Shown one piece after another: positions 50,301 through 62,000 of a stretch of DNA of 64,000 nt. The number at the start of each line of letters is the position of its first letter. Within the stretch, counting starts at the first letter, position 1. The stretch comes from Trebouxia sp. TZW2008. Its lineage: Eukaryota; Chlorophyta; Trebouxiophyceae; Trebouxiales; Trebouxiaceae. The stretch is taken from the NCBI GenBank assembly GCA_002118135.1, contig BDIU01000358.1, positions 299,895 through 363,894 on the forward strand. The letters run 5' to 3'. Below the pieces are notes generated by a model. It saw only the letters and a program-made list of their open reading frames with translations, did not search any database and was not told where the DNA came from. A program made the position numbers and the translations under genes.

Positions 50301-52388
50301 ACCGGGCCCTCAGCAGCAGTGGGTAGCGCCCCAGTGGGGAGCCCCAGGTATTGTCAGTCATTCATTTCTTCATCCACTCACTCACTCACTCACTCACTCA
50401 CTCACTCACTCACTCACTCACTCACTCACCTCACTCACTCACTCACTCACTCACTCACCTCACTCACTCACTCACTCACCTCACTCACTCACTCACTCAC
50501 TCACTCACTCACTCACTCACTCACCCACCCACCCACCCACTCACCCACTCACTCACTCCCCCACTCACCCACTTCACTCACCGATTCACCCACCCACCCA
50601 GCCACTCCCTCACTCATTCATTCTACTACTGCACGCATTCATGACCAATCAGCAATCCAGGCAATTCATGCACTCGCTCTGTTGCTACCGGGAGTTGCTT
50701 GAAGACTGACCTCATGTATCTGTGCAGGACCAGGGCATCACCCAGCAGCCCCAGGGCCACCAGAGGCATACGGTGGCCCTGAGTATCCCCTGAGGGCTCC
50801 CCAGCAAGACCCCTACCATCAGGGGCCTCACCAAGGAGCCCCTGGGCCCCGCCCTGGCTTTGCACCTCAAGCAGGTGCAGTACATCCTGAATGCAACATT
50901 CCACAATACGTGTACCAGCGCCAATACGCAGACATGCATGCAAAGTGGCTGAAACATGCTCACAATTGATGAACTGGATTTGGAGCTTGGATGCTGCTCT
51001 GGCAAGTCACGTCACAAGCAACTTGTCATTGACTGGACCAGCAGATAGGCACCAACCATGCACATCTGTCACCATCATGAAACAGCAGATCTCTGTTGTC
51101 TCTTGGTCCTGTCATAGTTGTGCACACAAATGTCCTTGTGCATTATATGGCAATTGTGGCATGAAAAAGCTTTGCTCCTGTTTCTTGTGTCAATCTGTGC
51201 TTGATGTGCCTTTTCAGGTGCTGTGAGGCCAGGCATGCCTCTTCCTCAGCCCCTGGCTCATCAGGCACCTCCAGGGGGGCCCGCAGGGGGTTACCCCCCT
51301 CAGCAAGGGCAAATCCAGAGGCCAGTCTACCTTCATGGCCCTGGCCCTGCCCTAGGGCCGCCCCACAGGCCCCCTGCCAGTGGCCCTGGGGCAGGGCCAC
51401 ATCACAGGGCTAGTGCAAATGGCCCTGGCTCTAGTTATGCTCCTAGCATCCCTGCACATCGCAGGTCAGGACCCATTGTCTAATTTGCATCATGCATGCA
51501 TTGTCTAAAACGGAAAATCATACTGTATGATGGCTGAGCTCAGTCCATACTCAAAATAGCATTGTTATGTTATGCAAGGTATGCTGGGTTGTGTTGAATG
51601 TCTGCTGCACGCAATTGAGGCAGCCATGCTGACTCGCTGAACAACTCAAGATTAGAGAAACTTTTTGTTTGAATTCAGTGCTGCCATGTCTTGCAGAGAG
51701 GGCCTTGTTGGGTGGGAAGGTCTTGACAGTGCTTCCTTAGGAGGCAACAGAAGAGGAAGGGATGACAGGGGAAGAGGCAGGGTTAGGGGCCGCGCCAGCG
51801 GTGGCAGAGGACCTGCCAGTGGTGGCCAGTATGCACAGGACATGGACAGAAGCAGGTTTGTATACAGGTCAACATGCTTGTGATGAATCTGCAATGGCGA
51901 ACAGCTGCCTGTATGACAGCCCTTATTGTTGTAGATAAATATGATGAGTGGCATACAGCAAGAGCTTGACTCAAGGCAAGCATGTTGCAGACTGTGACAG
52001 CATCTTCTCTTGACATTCAGGAGACTTGCGGTCCTTTTTGGAGGCTAAGCAGGCCTTCACAAGCATCTGTGCTGGCAGGTCACTATAATCACAGTGTTAG
52101 TCAGCAGGGTGCATTCCATATGCACTGCGCATTCTCTTTTGTCCATACCATTTTGACAATGATTGTGCATACAGCTGGCTGTTGCAGCAATTGTGATGCT
52201 CTGCTGTGCTGTGCAGCATGGACAGACAGGGCAGGGAGGGTCCAGACGGCTACCCACCGCCACCCCCAAGGGGGCGTGGGGGTCCAGGCAGGGGTGATGG
52301 CGGCAGAGGATTCGGTGAACGAGGCAGGGGAGGGGGAAGGGGAGGCAGGGATAGGGGGCGGGGACCTTCGAGGGGACGCTGGAATTAA
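38315..52388 (+). CDS. PHF3/DIDO/Bye1-type Pol II regulator: Tudor-like, TFIIS-M, SPOC, RGG
   Basis: Exons: 38315-38375, 38474-38574, 38667-38720, 39132-39234, 40526-40815, 41219-41395, 41800-42202, 42910-42989, 43251-43395, 43885-44033, 44295-44483, 45473-45733, 46436-46690, 46925-47029, 47295-47438, 48398-48604, 48926-49294, 49824-49908, 50177-50347, 50728-50874, 51218-51464, 51697-51855, 52217-52388. All are in frame, 1357 aa. Residues ~50-106 are Tudor-like (VHVLWPDDGIWYKAEVLK, EEVDLTDLIEDG), followed by an acidic region. A TFIIS central domain spans ~424-521 (AVREKVISNLANSLEKA, YRQKVRSLSFNLRD, LVQMTPNELASK). A SPOC domain spans ~757-908 (VWHGQLHVPGMFRASVSA, VKGRVNLDKLTAFLEELR, GLEAYIIPPSP). 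The tail is Pro/Gly-rich, then RGG (RGRGGPGRGDGGRGF). In animals and yeast such proteins bind elongating RNA polymerase II in the nucleus. No PHD finger was found. Exon 2 uses a weak GTTGTT donor. Confidence 0.87.
38880..39060 (+). repeat. Acceptor-side copies of SPOC-gene exon 4
   Basis: Decayed copies near 38885-38950 and 38995-39060 share TTTGATTGA...CTTCT...GCATG and the RDMKA-coding start with the true exon at 39132. Confidence 0.6.
39650..40300 (+). repeat. Five acceptor-side copies of SPOC-gene exon 5
   Basis: Copies near 39655, 39775, 39900, 40030 and 40235 repeat GACATCAGATG...TGCAGTGGAGCCTAGGG and about 80 bp around it. The true exon 5 acceptor is at 40525. Spacing is ~125 bp, and each copy presents a TGCAG acceptor. 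Confidence 0.88.
44925..45440 (+). repeat. Three acceptor-side copies of SPOC-gene exon 12
   Basis: Copies near 44925-45055, 45105-45240 and 45290-45425 repeat the acceptor and the KETVHHEAKPSFRQLESF...VKAPEVS-coding start at ~182-bp spacing. They are highly similar to the true exon at 45473, so they are recent. Each ends in a stop or frame change before a donor. Confidence 0.9.
46283..46380 (+). repeat. Acceptor-side copy of SPOC-gene exon 13
   Basis: Copy of the HASKLAKDAEAPDS-coding start and MASAKADAAAKP part, carrying an early TGA. Confidence 0.83.
49683..49775. mobile_element. Dispersed repeat B in SPOC-gene intron 17
   Basis: A diverged family B copy (GTCAGGCTCAGCAGGCCCAT, then CACTGTCTCC) preceded by a short CATTC-type stretch. 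Confidence 0.45.
50373..50625. repeat. CACT tetranucleotide microsatellite
   Basis: Long runs of CTCA/CACT with CACC interruptions inside SPOC-gene intron 19. The long Ser/Leu/Thr/His frames through it are repeat artefacts. Confidence 0.95.
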
Positions 52389-53034
52389 GCTTGATGACAT
52401 TTGCTGTGACCAATTGTCAATTGTTGCTGCTGTCTTTGTTGCTACCCTCCTGCAAGCTGAGCAGCTGCATCGGGATTGAGCAGATGGACAATGCAACTTC
52501 GATGACATTGTCTGACGAGTCTGAGGTGTTCAGCTACCTGCTGTCCTGTTTTCAAAGTGACACTGAGACTGAAATGCTGTCATTGCACAGAATCTTGCTT
52601 TTGACAGGTTTACAGTTTCCGCAAAACGCTGGTCATTGGCCAACGTATTGAGTGCTGCTGTATTCGATCAGCTTGTGTTGTAGCAGAAGGTCTCTTCAGA
52701 GGCCCTTGACTGATCTCAAGCGATTGCGATGTAATGCCTGAAGCTTGCCCCAGAGCAGTGATGGAGCTGAAGTGACATGACACGGCTGTCGTGAAGTTTG
52801 ACGCCGCGCGTCAGCCTCCCTGTGCAAGTTGACTGTTGTGACAAAGCGATGCTGTGAGTGTGTTTGCGACAGCGCACGCTGCAAGCAATCCTCAGGTTGC
52901 AAGGCATTCTCTCTTTGTGACATATGCTGCTCGCATCCGAACTCGCTCGACGCTACGAAAAGTGGCAACGCAGATCCCACGAGTGATCCTGCCTTGTTGT
53001 TGAGTATCGGCGAAGCACATCGTGTTGCCGCGCA
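52389..53034. other. Intergenic region before the LRR gene
   Basis: 3' flank of the SPOC gene and promoter side of the LRR gene. No gene is supported. CG dinucleotides rise from about 52790 onward, as expected near a promoter. Confidence 0.4.
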
Positions 53035-56000
53035 ATGAACGGTGTAAAATGTTTTGCACCGCAGATGCATACAGGCCAATGTAGGATGGCGGCCTGCGGG
53101 CCGCGAAAGTTGGTCTCTCGAGGCGGTTCAGTGCAAAGTCGCACACTCGGAACCGGACGTCATAGCCTACAAACCAGCAGGCAGCATTGTCAGTTGCGAT
53201 GCAATGCAAAGAAGCGCAAGAAGTCCCAAAAGCTCGCAGACGATGTTCAAGAGGAAAGGCCTACAGATGAGGACTACATCCAAACAACCCAGACACCACT
53301 TGGCGATTCAGAGGATGCTCAAGACGCAGCTGCAGACTTGTCAGCAGACGACATAGACGAAGCAGACTACGAGGAAGCGGAACCGCAGGCAAGCTATGCT
53401 CAGCCAGCACCACAGAGAGCACAGCAAACTCTTCGAAGATCTGTTCCAGCACCCCCACCAGCCCCACCACGGAGGGACTCAAGTCAGTTACTTGGACTAG
53501 CTGGCGCGGCGTTGGCATTTGTTGCAGTTGTTGCTGCAGCTGTGTTTGGCTTCAAACGCGTTTCCTCACAGAAGAAAGCAGCGACAGCAGACGATGCACC
53601 AGCAGGAGCTGGGGACCAGGCAAGTTCGTTTTGTCTCATACTCTTACAGCAGCCCTGTTTCTGTTGCTTTTGCAAAATGCTGACAAGGTGCGCTTTATGA
53701 CAACCTGGGCAAGCACCCAGTCACATGCATGGCGCGTCATAGAATTGCATTGATGATGTGCAAAATGCATTGCATAGCAAGTGGTGCATGCTAGACAAAC
53801 AAGGTATTGAGCCAAAGCACTTGCGCACAAGTATGTGGTATGCTGTGACATGTGGAGACTATGCCACGCCAACATGCTTCTGCAGTGGTGTGGTGTGGTG
53901 TGACATGTGCATGTGCAAGCCATGACAATGTTACATGCTTGCTCAGCGCTGTCTCACCTGCAGCTGCTTGCAACAGTGCAATTAGTGCTGCAGCGTAAGG
54001 TCGATGTGTATAAAATCCTCAAGTCCGCTGTCCCAGCGATCTGCTGCAATGCCAATCGTACGCATGAACTTTGGCATTGCACCTTGTCTTCGGAAATTCT
54101 CTTGCGCAAGATAGAGAGTTGAATTGTTTCGTCATCTGCTTGCTGCAGAAACAATAACAAGTGGAAATAAGCACACCGTAGTTTGCTGCAGAGACAGGAA
54201 ATTGCAGAATACAAGCGCAATTTGCTTTGCTTTAGTAATACAGAAAAAGGAATGGAGAGTGGTGTTGGTTTCTTGAAGTGAATGCAGAGTTCAAGCGCAA
54301 TGTGCCTTGCTGCCGAAATGAAGAAACACAGACTTCAAATGCAATGTCCCTTGCTGCAGAAACAGAAAGCAGCAGAGTTCAAGCGGGAAGCTACAGAGCG
54401 TCTGGACAACTTTGCAAGGTCACTTACAAGCGAGGCCTCTGTGCAGTTATCTGCCAAGAATCTAGGCGACGAGGGTGTGTCGTATATCATCAACTCTATG
54501 GCTTTCAACAGCAGGTACGTGAACATCACCATCTTTATCATCATCATCACCATCATTTGCTTCACTGAGGATCTATGACCCAGCTAGGTGCATACAGAAG
54601 CAACGAACTGCTTCCAAAGCAATCTGCCTTCAGCTACTTCATACCAGCATAAATGAAACCTTGACCTAATCACAGTTCTGCTTGCAACACAGTAGACTGC
54701 AGCAGCGTTATTGTCTGTCAAAGAAGTAGAAAAAAAAAGAGCTATTGAACAAGCTGATTCAACAATCATTTCCAACTTGCCTCATACATGTTGCACTCTG
54801 AATTCAGGTATACATATGCCAATTTCCAGCATCTGACGTGTACATTTCTTTAGATTGTAAAACAACCTGAGTGATCGCCCGCATCTGATTTCCCTTGCAC
54901 ATGTTGTTCTGGATTTAGGTGCACAACAGCAGATCTCATCCAAGAGAGGCATCGGTCACATGGGCTTCATCAAGCTAAGTCGATGATAGTCACCCAATCT
55001 AATAATATATAACAATGAAAGGTTACACTTTCCAGCACATGTGCTAGGTGTGTGTGGCCCAAGTCCTGTCCCGCCTGGTCTGAGCGACACAATTTGCCTC
55101 TCACATATTGCCCTGATTCAGGTGCTCACACGCCGATTCAGCAAGAATGGCATTTGTCACATGTGTGTCATCAGAGTGTTGGTGTAGCTGACTGGATGAG
55201 CACTTGCAAACTGACTCACACAATTTAACCTGATTCAGGTGCACATATGCTGATTTTAGCAAGAATGGCATTGGTCACATGGGTCTGCTGCGCATGCTTG
55301 AGTCCTTCAAGAGCTGTGGCAATATAGAGACTCTGATTCTGGATACCAACAGCCTGGGAGATGATGGCGCAGAGGCTATTGCACAATGGCTAGCAGGTCA
55401 GCCACGTTGACAGTTTCACATTGATGATGTCAGTATGCAGTGATGACGTCAGTGTGCAATCATGTATACGTGCAGCAACATAGAGCTTTTGGTGCTGGAC
55501 ACCAATACGTCGGGTGTGGACAGGGTGAAAGCTATTGCACAATGGCTAGCGGGTCAGTCTCATGCAAAGAGTACTAGTATCAGTAGTGTGTAAGCAATTG
55601 AAGTAGTAACGACAGCAGTGGTTATGCTGATGGCCATAAAGATCAATCACCAAAAGTTGTTATGAGTCCATACACACTCTGGGGTGGTCATGGTGCAGAG
55701 GCTATTGCCCAGTGGCTAGCAGGTCAATCACATGCTAAACACTTTATATACATACATAAAGACTAACAATCAAACAATCTAAAATAATTACAATACAATC
55801 ACATAACCAATATCAACACAATTCAATGAAATCAATAGTTGTTCATGATTACAGTATTGATATTAGTGATCGCCACAATCATGACAGCAACAGATCTTAT
55901 CAACAATCGACAGCAAGATCAGTATGCATATGGCGCCATGACAACAGTGCAGAGGCAACTGCACAGGTAGTAGGTCAGTTACAGTTCATGTCTATTCATG

Positions 56001-59000
56001 CCACAAGAAACAAGCAACCAGGATGCGTGATAGTACAGGTAATGCCAGCGCTTCAGATGAAATCGAGTAGCAATAACATTCTTCAAGTCCGGCAATATTG
56101 ACCACCAGAGTGTTGTAATTCTTGCGCTCAAAACAAGTTTGGCTTGGCAGATCAGATCATGTGCTCCTAGCACTAACGCTGACAGCCCTTGCTCTCAATC
56201 ACCGTTGTGCTTCTTGACAGGTGATGCCAGCCTTTGGACGCTGAACCTGAGTGCCAACAATATTTTTCCAAGTCTCTGCCAACATTGCCACACAGAGTGT
56301 TGTTATTGCTGCCCTCAAAGCAAGCTGGCCTTGCGCTGCTTATCATACTCACCACATCTAGCACTAACGCTGACAGATTCTGACTAAATTGACGTTGTGC
56401 TTCTTGACAGGTGAGACCCAGCTTCGGACGCTAAATCTGAGTGCCAATAACATTGGTGACAGAGGAGCAGCCGCCCTTGCTGAAATGCTCAAGGTCAGTG
56501 CATCAACACATATACCTGAAGCAGTCATTGCATATTCTAATTTTGGTCTTATGGATGAGTCCTTGCATCTTTGCCCTTGCTGAGATGCTCAAGCTCAGTG
56601 CATCAGGGCATCTACGCAATGCTGCTTTTTGAAGCAACTTATAGGAAGTTTTCCTATTTCTCTGGGCCAAGAAGTGGAGCCTTGTATGCTGGTTTGACTT
56701 ACTGGATTGCTTGTAAGTTCTGCAGCTTTGCCCTTGCGAGAGGTCAGTACATTTGCCTGATGCTGTTCTTTACATGGGGCGTTGCAACTTGCAACTTGCC
56801 TCTTTCTCCGCTCAAGGTCCCTTCGTGCAAGAAGTGAACTTGTGTACCTTGGTCTGACTTGTTGGAATAGTTCCAAAGTTCTGCAGCTTTGCGCCTGTGA
56901 GATGCTCAGGGTCAGTGCGTCAGCGCATTTACCTGACTCAACTAGTGGATTTCCTTATCATGCTTTTACCTGTTGGATTGTGTTTGAGATGCTCAAGATC
57001 AATGTATCAATTCATATCCCTCATGCAATGTATACATTCTCTCTTGATGAGCAAGGCCTTTGACAGCCAGAGTCAAAGATATCAACGGTGAATGCTTGCC
57101 AAAATGTCATTGCTTCACGACATCTCTGACTGGCTTGTTGCTGTTGTCGTTGGCATCTGATGCTGCGCTTGTCACAATCGCATCAATTCAAATGCTCGCC
57201 TCATTGGTTGTGTATGTGTGAAAGCCCACGCGCACACATTGCAGTCGTCATCAAATGTGTTCCAACTTTTGTGGCAATGGCCTTCAGGTGAGCACAACAT
57301 TGACCACCATGTCTGCTGATGCAATTTGCCCCTCATGTCGTGCTTGTTGTCATATGCTTGAACAGATGCGGCATTCTTAGCTCATGTAGTCATGCAGAGT
57401 TGACATGCGTTTGCTTAATCACTCCAGATGATCTATCACTTGTGGCATTGGCATTCAGGTGAACACAACGCTGACCCACCTGGAGCTGAACGGCAACGTC
57501 ATTGACTATGATGGCATCACGGCTCTCTCAGAGGCGCTAACAGACAACGAATCGCTGCAATCACTACACATAAAGTAAGTCTAGCCCAACCCCTACATGT
57601 GTTTGGAGGTCGGCCCAGTCCCTGCATGTAAAGTGAGGGTGGGGTAATCTCTGCATTCATGGACTATGATGGCATCAAATGCTGGAATCACAGATCTCTC
57701 AGAGGCACTAACAGACAATGAAGCACTCCAATCCCTACATGTATAGTAAGTCTGGCCCAACCCCCACATGTAACGTAAGGCTGGCCCATTCTCTGCATTC
57801 AAGTGAGTGGCGTAATTTCTGCATTAATTGTCTACGATGGCATCACAACTTTGTCAGAGGCACTAACAGGCAATGAAGCGTTCCACTCCCTGCATATAAA
57901 GCAAGAATGGCCCAAAGTAGAACCAGCAGATCTGCATCCAGCATTCAGCAACAGTTGAGTTTGCTGTCAGCTTGACAGCTGTGAGCTTTGACTTTTGTTG
58001 TGGCCTTTGACACTTGTCCCTGTACCTCCATTACTTTGCTCTTGAGGGGCGCAGCACACCAATCTGTCAGACGACTTGAGAGAGAAAAACGCCGTACAGG
58101 ATGCTGCACATGGAAGACAACAATGAGACACAGCCCTAAAGCTATCTGCGGCGGTGGCAAGACAAACACCGCTTTGAGAGAGCTGTACAAAGGCGATGAG
58201 AAAGAGCACAGGAAGCATTTCATTACTCCTTTTGCAATGAGCTTCATGCAATGAAATTGTGATCATATTGTATGACTGTGCTGCAGTGACAATTATGTTG
58301 GAGCGTTAGGGGCAGCTGTTTTGTCAAATGCTCTGAAGACAAACAAATCCTTGAAGGAGCTGTATATCAAGGGCAATGAGACAGAGCACCAAAGCTATCT
58401 CATTACTCTTTTTGGAATGAGCTTCATGCAATGAAACTGTAATCATATTGTATGACTGTGCTGCAGTGACAATTATGTTGGAGCATTAGGGGCAGCTGTT
58501 TCGTCAAATGCTGTGAAGACAAACAAATCCTTGAAGAAGCTGTATATCAAGGGCAATGAGCTGGGCAACGAAGGCAACCACGCCATCTGTAGCACTGTTC
58601 ATACTTGTTCATGTCACAACAATCGTGCGGTGTGCTGCAGTGACAACTATGTTGGCGCATTAGGGGCAGCTGTGCTGTCAAATGCCTTGAAGACAAACAA
58701 GTCTTTGAGGGAGCTGTATATCAAGGGCAATGAGCTGGGCAACGAAGGCATCAAAGTCATCTGCGGGGCCCTTACACAGCGGCAGACAACCTTCAAAGCC
58801 CTAGATGCTGGTAACAACAGGTACTGCGATGTCTTGTCCAATAACTGCATCTCCAACAACAAAAGCTGTCTTTGCGTCATATTGTTCTTACTCAGTACTA
58901 GCAATCCAGTAGAAACGCAGGGATTTGATTGCAAGTTGCCTTGTTACGCAAATGTCTTGTTGCTGAGTTTCCTTACATCAAATGTCTAAGTCATACACAG

Positions 59001-62000
59001 CTAGCATCTGTGCTGAGTACGCTGCTGCTGTTGTTATAAGCTCCTGCATGGATGATGTCCGAGAGCATGTGCATGCATGCAGTTTGGGTGAGGAAGGCGC
59101 TATTGCCATTGCAGACTATGTCAACAGAGTGGACGCACATACACTTTGTGAAGTAGTCTTCTGCTTACAGTGTGGGTGACGATGGTGCAATCGCCATTGC
59201 AAGTTATGTCAGCAGAGTGCAGGCACATACATTTTATGAAATAGTTTCTGCATGCAGCCTGGGTGAGGAAGGCGCTATCGCCATTGCAGACTTTGTCAAC
59301 AGAGTGGAAGCACATACATGTTGTGAAATAGTTTTCTGCATGCAGCTTGGGTGAGGAAGGCGCTATCGCCATTGCAGACTTTGTCAAGAGGAGCAAGAAA
59401 CTCAAGGAACTGAATCTATACATGAACGACATTGGTAATGGCGGAGCTTACAAGGTAATTGCACAGAAACACCGCTTCTTCCGCTAGTTGCAAGGCTTTC
59501 TACTCTCAGACAATTGCTGATGCTAGAGTGGGGATAGTGACACCTTTGATCAGTGCTTTTGAAGTGGTTCAGCTTGTGAACAGACTTGGTTGCTCAAAGA
59601 CAGTCGCTTGGTGACTATACGTACCTAGCAAGGCCTTTGAGCCCTAGTATGCGTGATGATGTAACGCATGTACGCATGTACGCATGTACGCATGTACGCA
59701 TGTACGCATGTATGCATGTATGTATGCATGTATGTGTGTGTGTGTGTGTGCATGTTACCAGGTAATGCTGTTTGCACACACCTTAGTATGTTGGGGGCAG
59801 ATTCTGCATTCACTGACATTGGCAGTGGTAGGGCTAACCTGATCACACCATTGGCATCCATTTGTCATGCTATGGCCATTGCTTTGTTGGCTCTTGCTTT
59901 GCTGCTGTGTGGCCACGCTTTCCTGTTGATCAACTTGACTTACCTGCACATGATGAGCAGTCATCTCTGCGAGCATTGTTTCGACAAGCACAGCTGATGT
60001 GGGCTGGCATTTCATGTCTCTGACTGGTGCATCACCAACTGCAAGTGCCAGGAATGTGCTGCATGAATTGGCCAAAGTTGCTTGCCCATGTCATCCCATA
60101 TGCAACAGTCAACACTAACCTTCAGCTTGAATGCTCTTTGCAGCTAACAGAGGTTAGTCAATCGGCAGCATTTTTGTGTGACAGGCATGAAATCTGGTTG
60201 AGTTTCCATTGAGTTTTCATAACATGCTTTGCTATGCAGATCAGAAGACTTGTGCACTGTTTCTTCACAGTCCTGAATTGGGAATCTGGCTCAGACATTG
60301 GTACAACTGGACCAGTTTGCCACACTGCTTGCAGCTAGCAGAGGCCTGGAATCACAAAACAGTTTGCAGTTGTTAGACATTGGCAGCAATACCTTTGCTG
60401 CTACTGCAATTTTATGCTACACATTCTGTTTCTAATGCAAGTTGAATTGTTGGCAGATAGCAGAGGTTATAAATTGCAACAATAGCCTTGAGTTATTAGA
60501 CATTGCGGGTAACACCTTTGTCACCATTGTTACTCTATCTTCCTGCGTTCTGATTCTGGTTGCAGATTTCCTGAATGAAATTGACCTGTTTGCAGATAGC
60601 AGAGGCTATAAATCGCAACAACAGCCTTGAGTTGTTGGACATTGGCGGCAACAACATTGGACCTGAAGGTATCAAGGTGCTGCTGTCATCCCTTAAAGGA
60701 AACCTAACCCTCAAAACCCTGGAGCTAGGGTACAATCCCATAGGCGAGGAAGGGGCCAAAGCCTTGGCTGATGTCATCAAGTACGACCTTGGGGTGAGCT
60801 GACCCCACCGTTCTCAGTTGGACCCTTACCTTATGTTGACAAAGAACCCAGAGTCTGCTGAATGCAATGACATATAGCGCATTTGTGTGTAGTATACACT
60901 GTAGACTGAGTCATGCACAGCTCCTCTTTTGCATGATACTGTACACTGTGTAGTATGCACTGTACCCCGAGTCAAAGCTCCTCTGTTGCATGACTGCTGC
61001 AACACACATAAGCATGCTTCATGCCCTGAGCAAAGCGTTGACATAAGTGTGCAGGCACGGTCAAGAAAGCATCAATAAGTCAAGGAAAACGGATGCATTT
61101 CAGCATCACGATGTGACCCTCTTTGAGCAAAAGCCGCCCAGGAAGTGCATGAAACATTGCTCAAGTTGTGTGTGCTAGTCCAGATCGAGGTGTTGAAAAT
61201 GGGCTGGTGCAAAATAGGGGAAGGCAATGGTGCAAAGGCCATTGCAGACCTGATACTGTTCAACACCACGCTTACTACACTGGACCTCAGAGGGAACAGT
61301 CTCAGCAATCCAGGTAAGCATCCTGAAGTAATTGATGGCATCATTGTCCTTTGAAAGCTTGTGGATTCACGACCCAGCTAGGTGCACAGAAGCCATGAAA
61401 CGGCTGCAAACGTCAGCTACAATGGTGCAAAAGGCATTGCAGACGCGATACTGCTCAGCATCACACTCAGAGGCAACAGTCTCAGCAATCCAGGCAAGTC
61501 TGGTCAATCTTTTAGGTCGTCAGCTAAGTCTTGTGCCTGTTAGCATATTGTCTTCAAGTATGTATCATGCATGTCTAGGCAGCCTGGTTGACATCTGTCA
61601 TGTTTTGGGTTGGGAATCACCCTTCCTGTCATTTGTGTCTCTCAACAGATTCAGACCATCGAAACTACTTGTTTTCTCTGTCTACAGCACCACATGTGCA
61701 GTGTGCATGCTGCATAAGCATTGCCTCTGCTCCAGGACCTCTTGCCAAATCACCCTGATGTCCTTGCTGTCCTGATTGATTGTAACACCAAATGTCTGAA
61801 AGGGAATTCTGGTCTTCATTCTATCTGAACTTTTGATGACTTCCTCTTCACTGTTGTGATGAACGTTGCTGGGTCTCACAGGCGCAGCTGCCATCAGTCA
61901 AGTGCTGAAGGAGCACAACAATGAGCGTCTGGCAGAGATAGATTTAGTGAATCATCAGGTGTGAATGCAACACCGTCAGGGCTGTCAGCATTGACAGTTG

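Noticed and set aside
50380..50620. Possible CRISPR-like or other spaced repeat arrays
   Set aside because: Repeats here and elsewhere are simple or tandem without unique spacers, and the sequence is eukaryotic nuclear DNA.
50319..50709. Overlapping long open frames rich in Ser, Leu, Thr, His
   Set aside because: They translate the CACT microsatellite, which has no stop codons in several frames.
58283..58610. Extra LRR exons in the LRR gene
   Set aside because: The copies have an acceptor but no donor before the frame breaks, and the model is complete and in frame without them.
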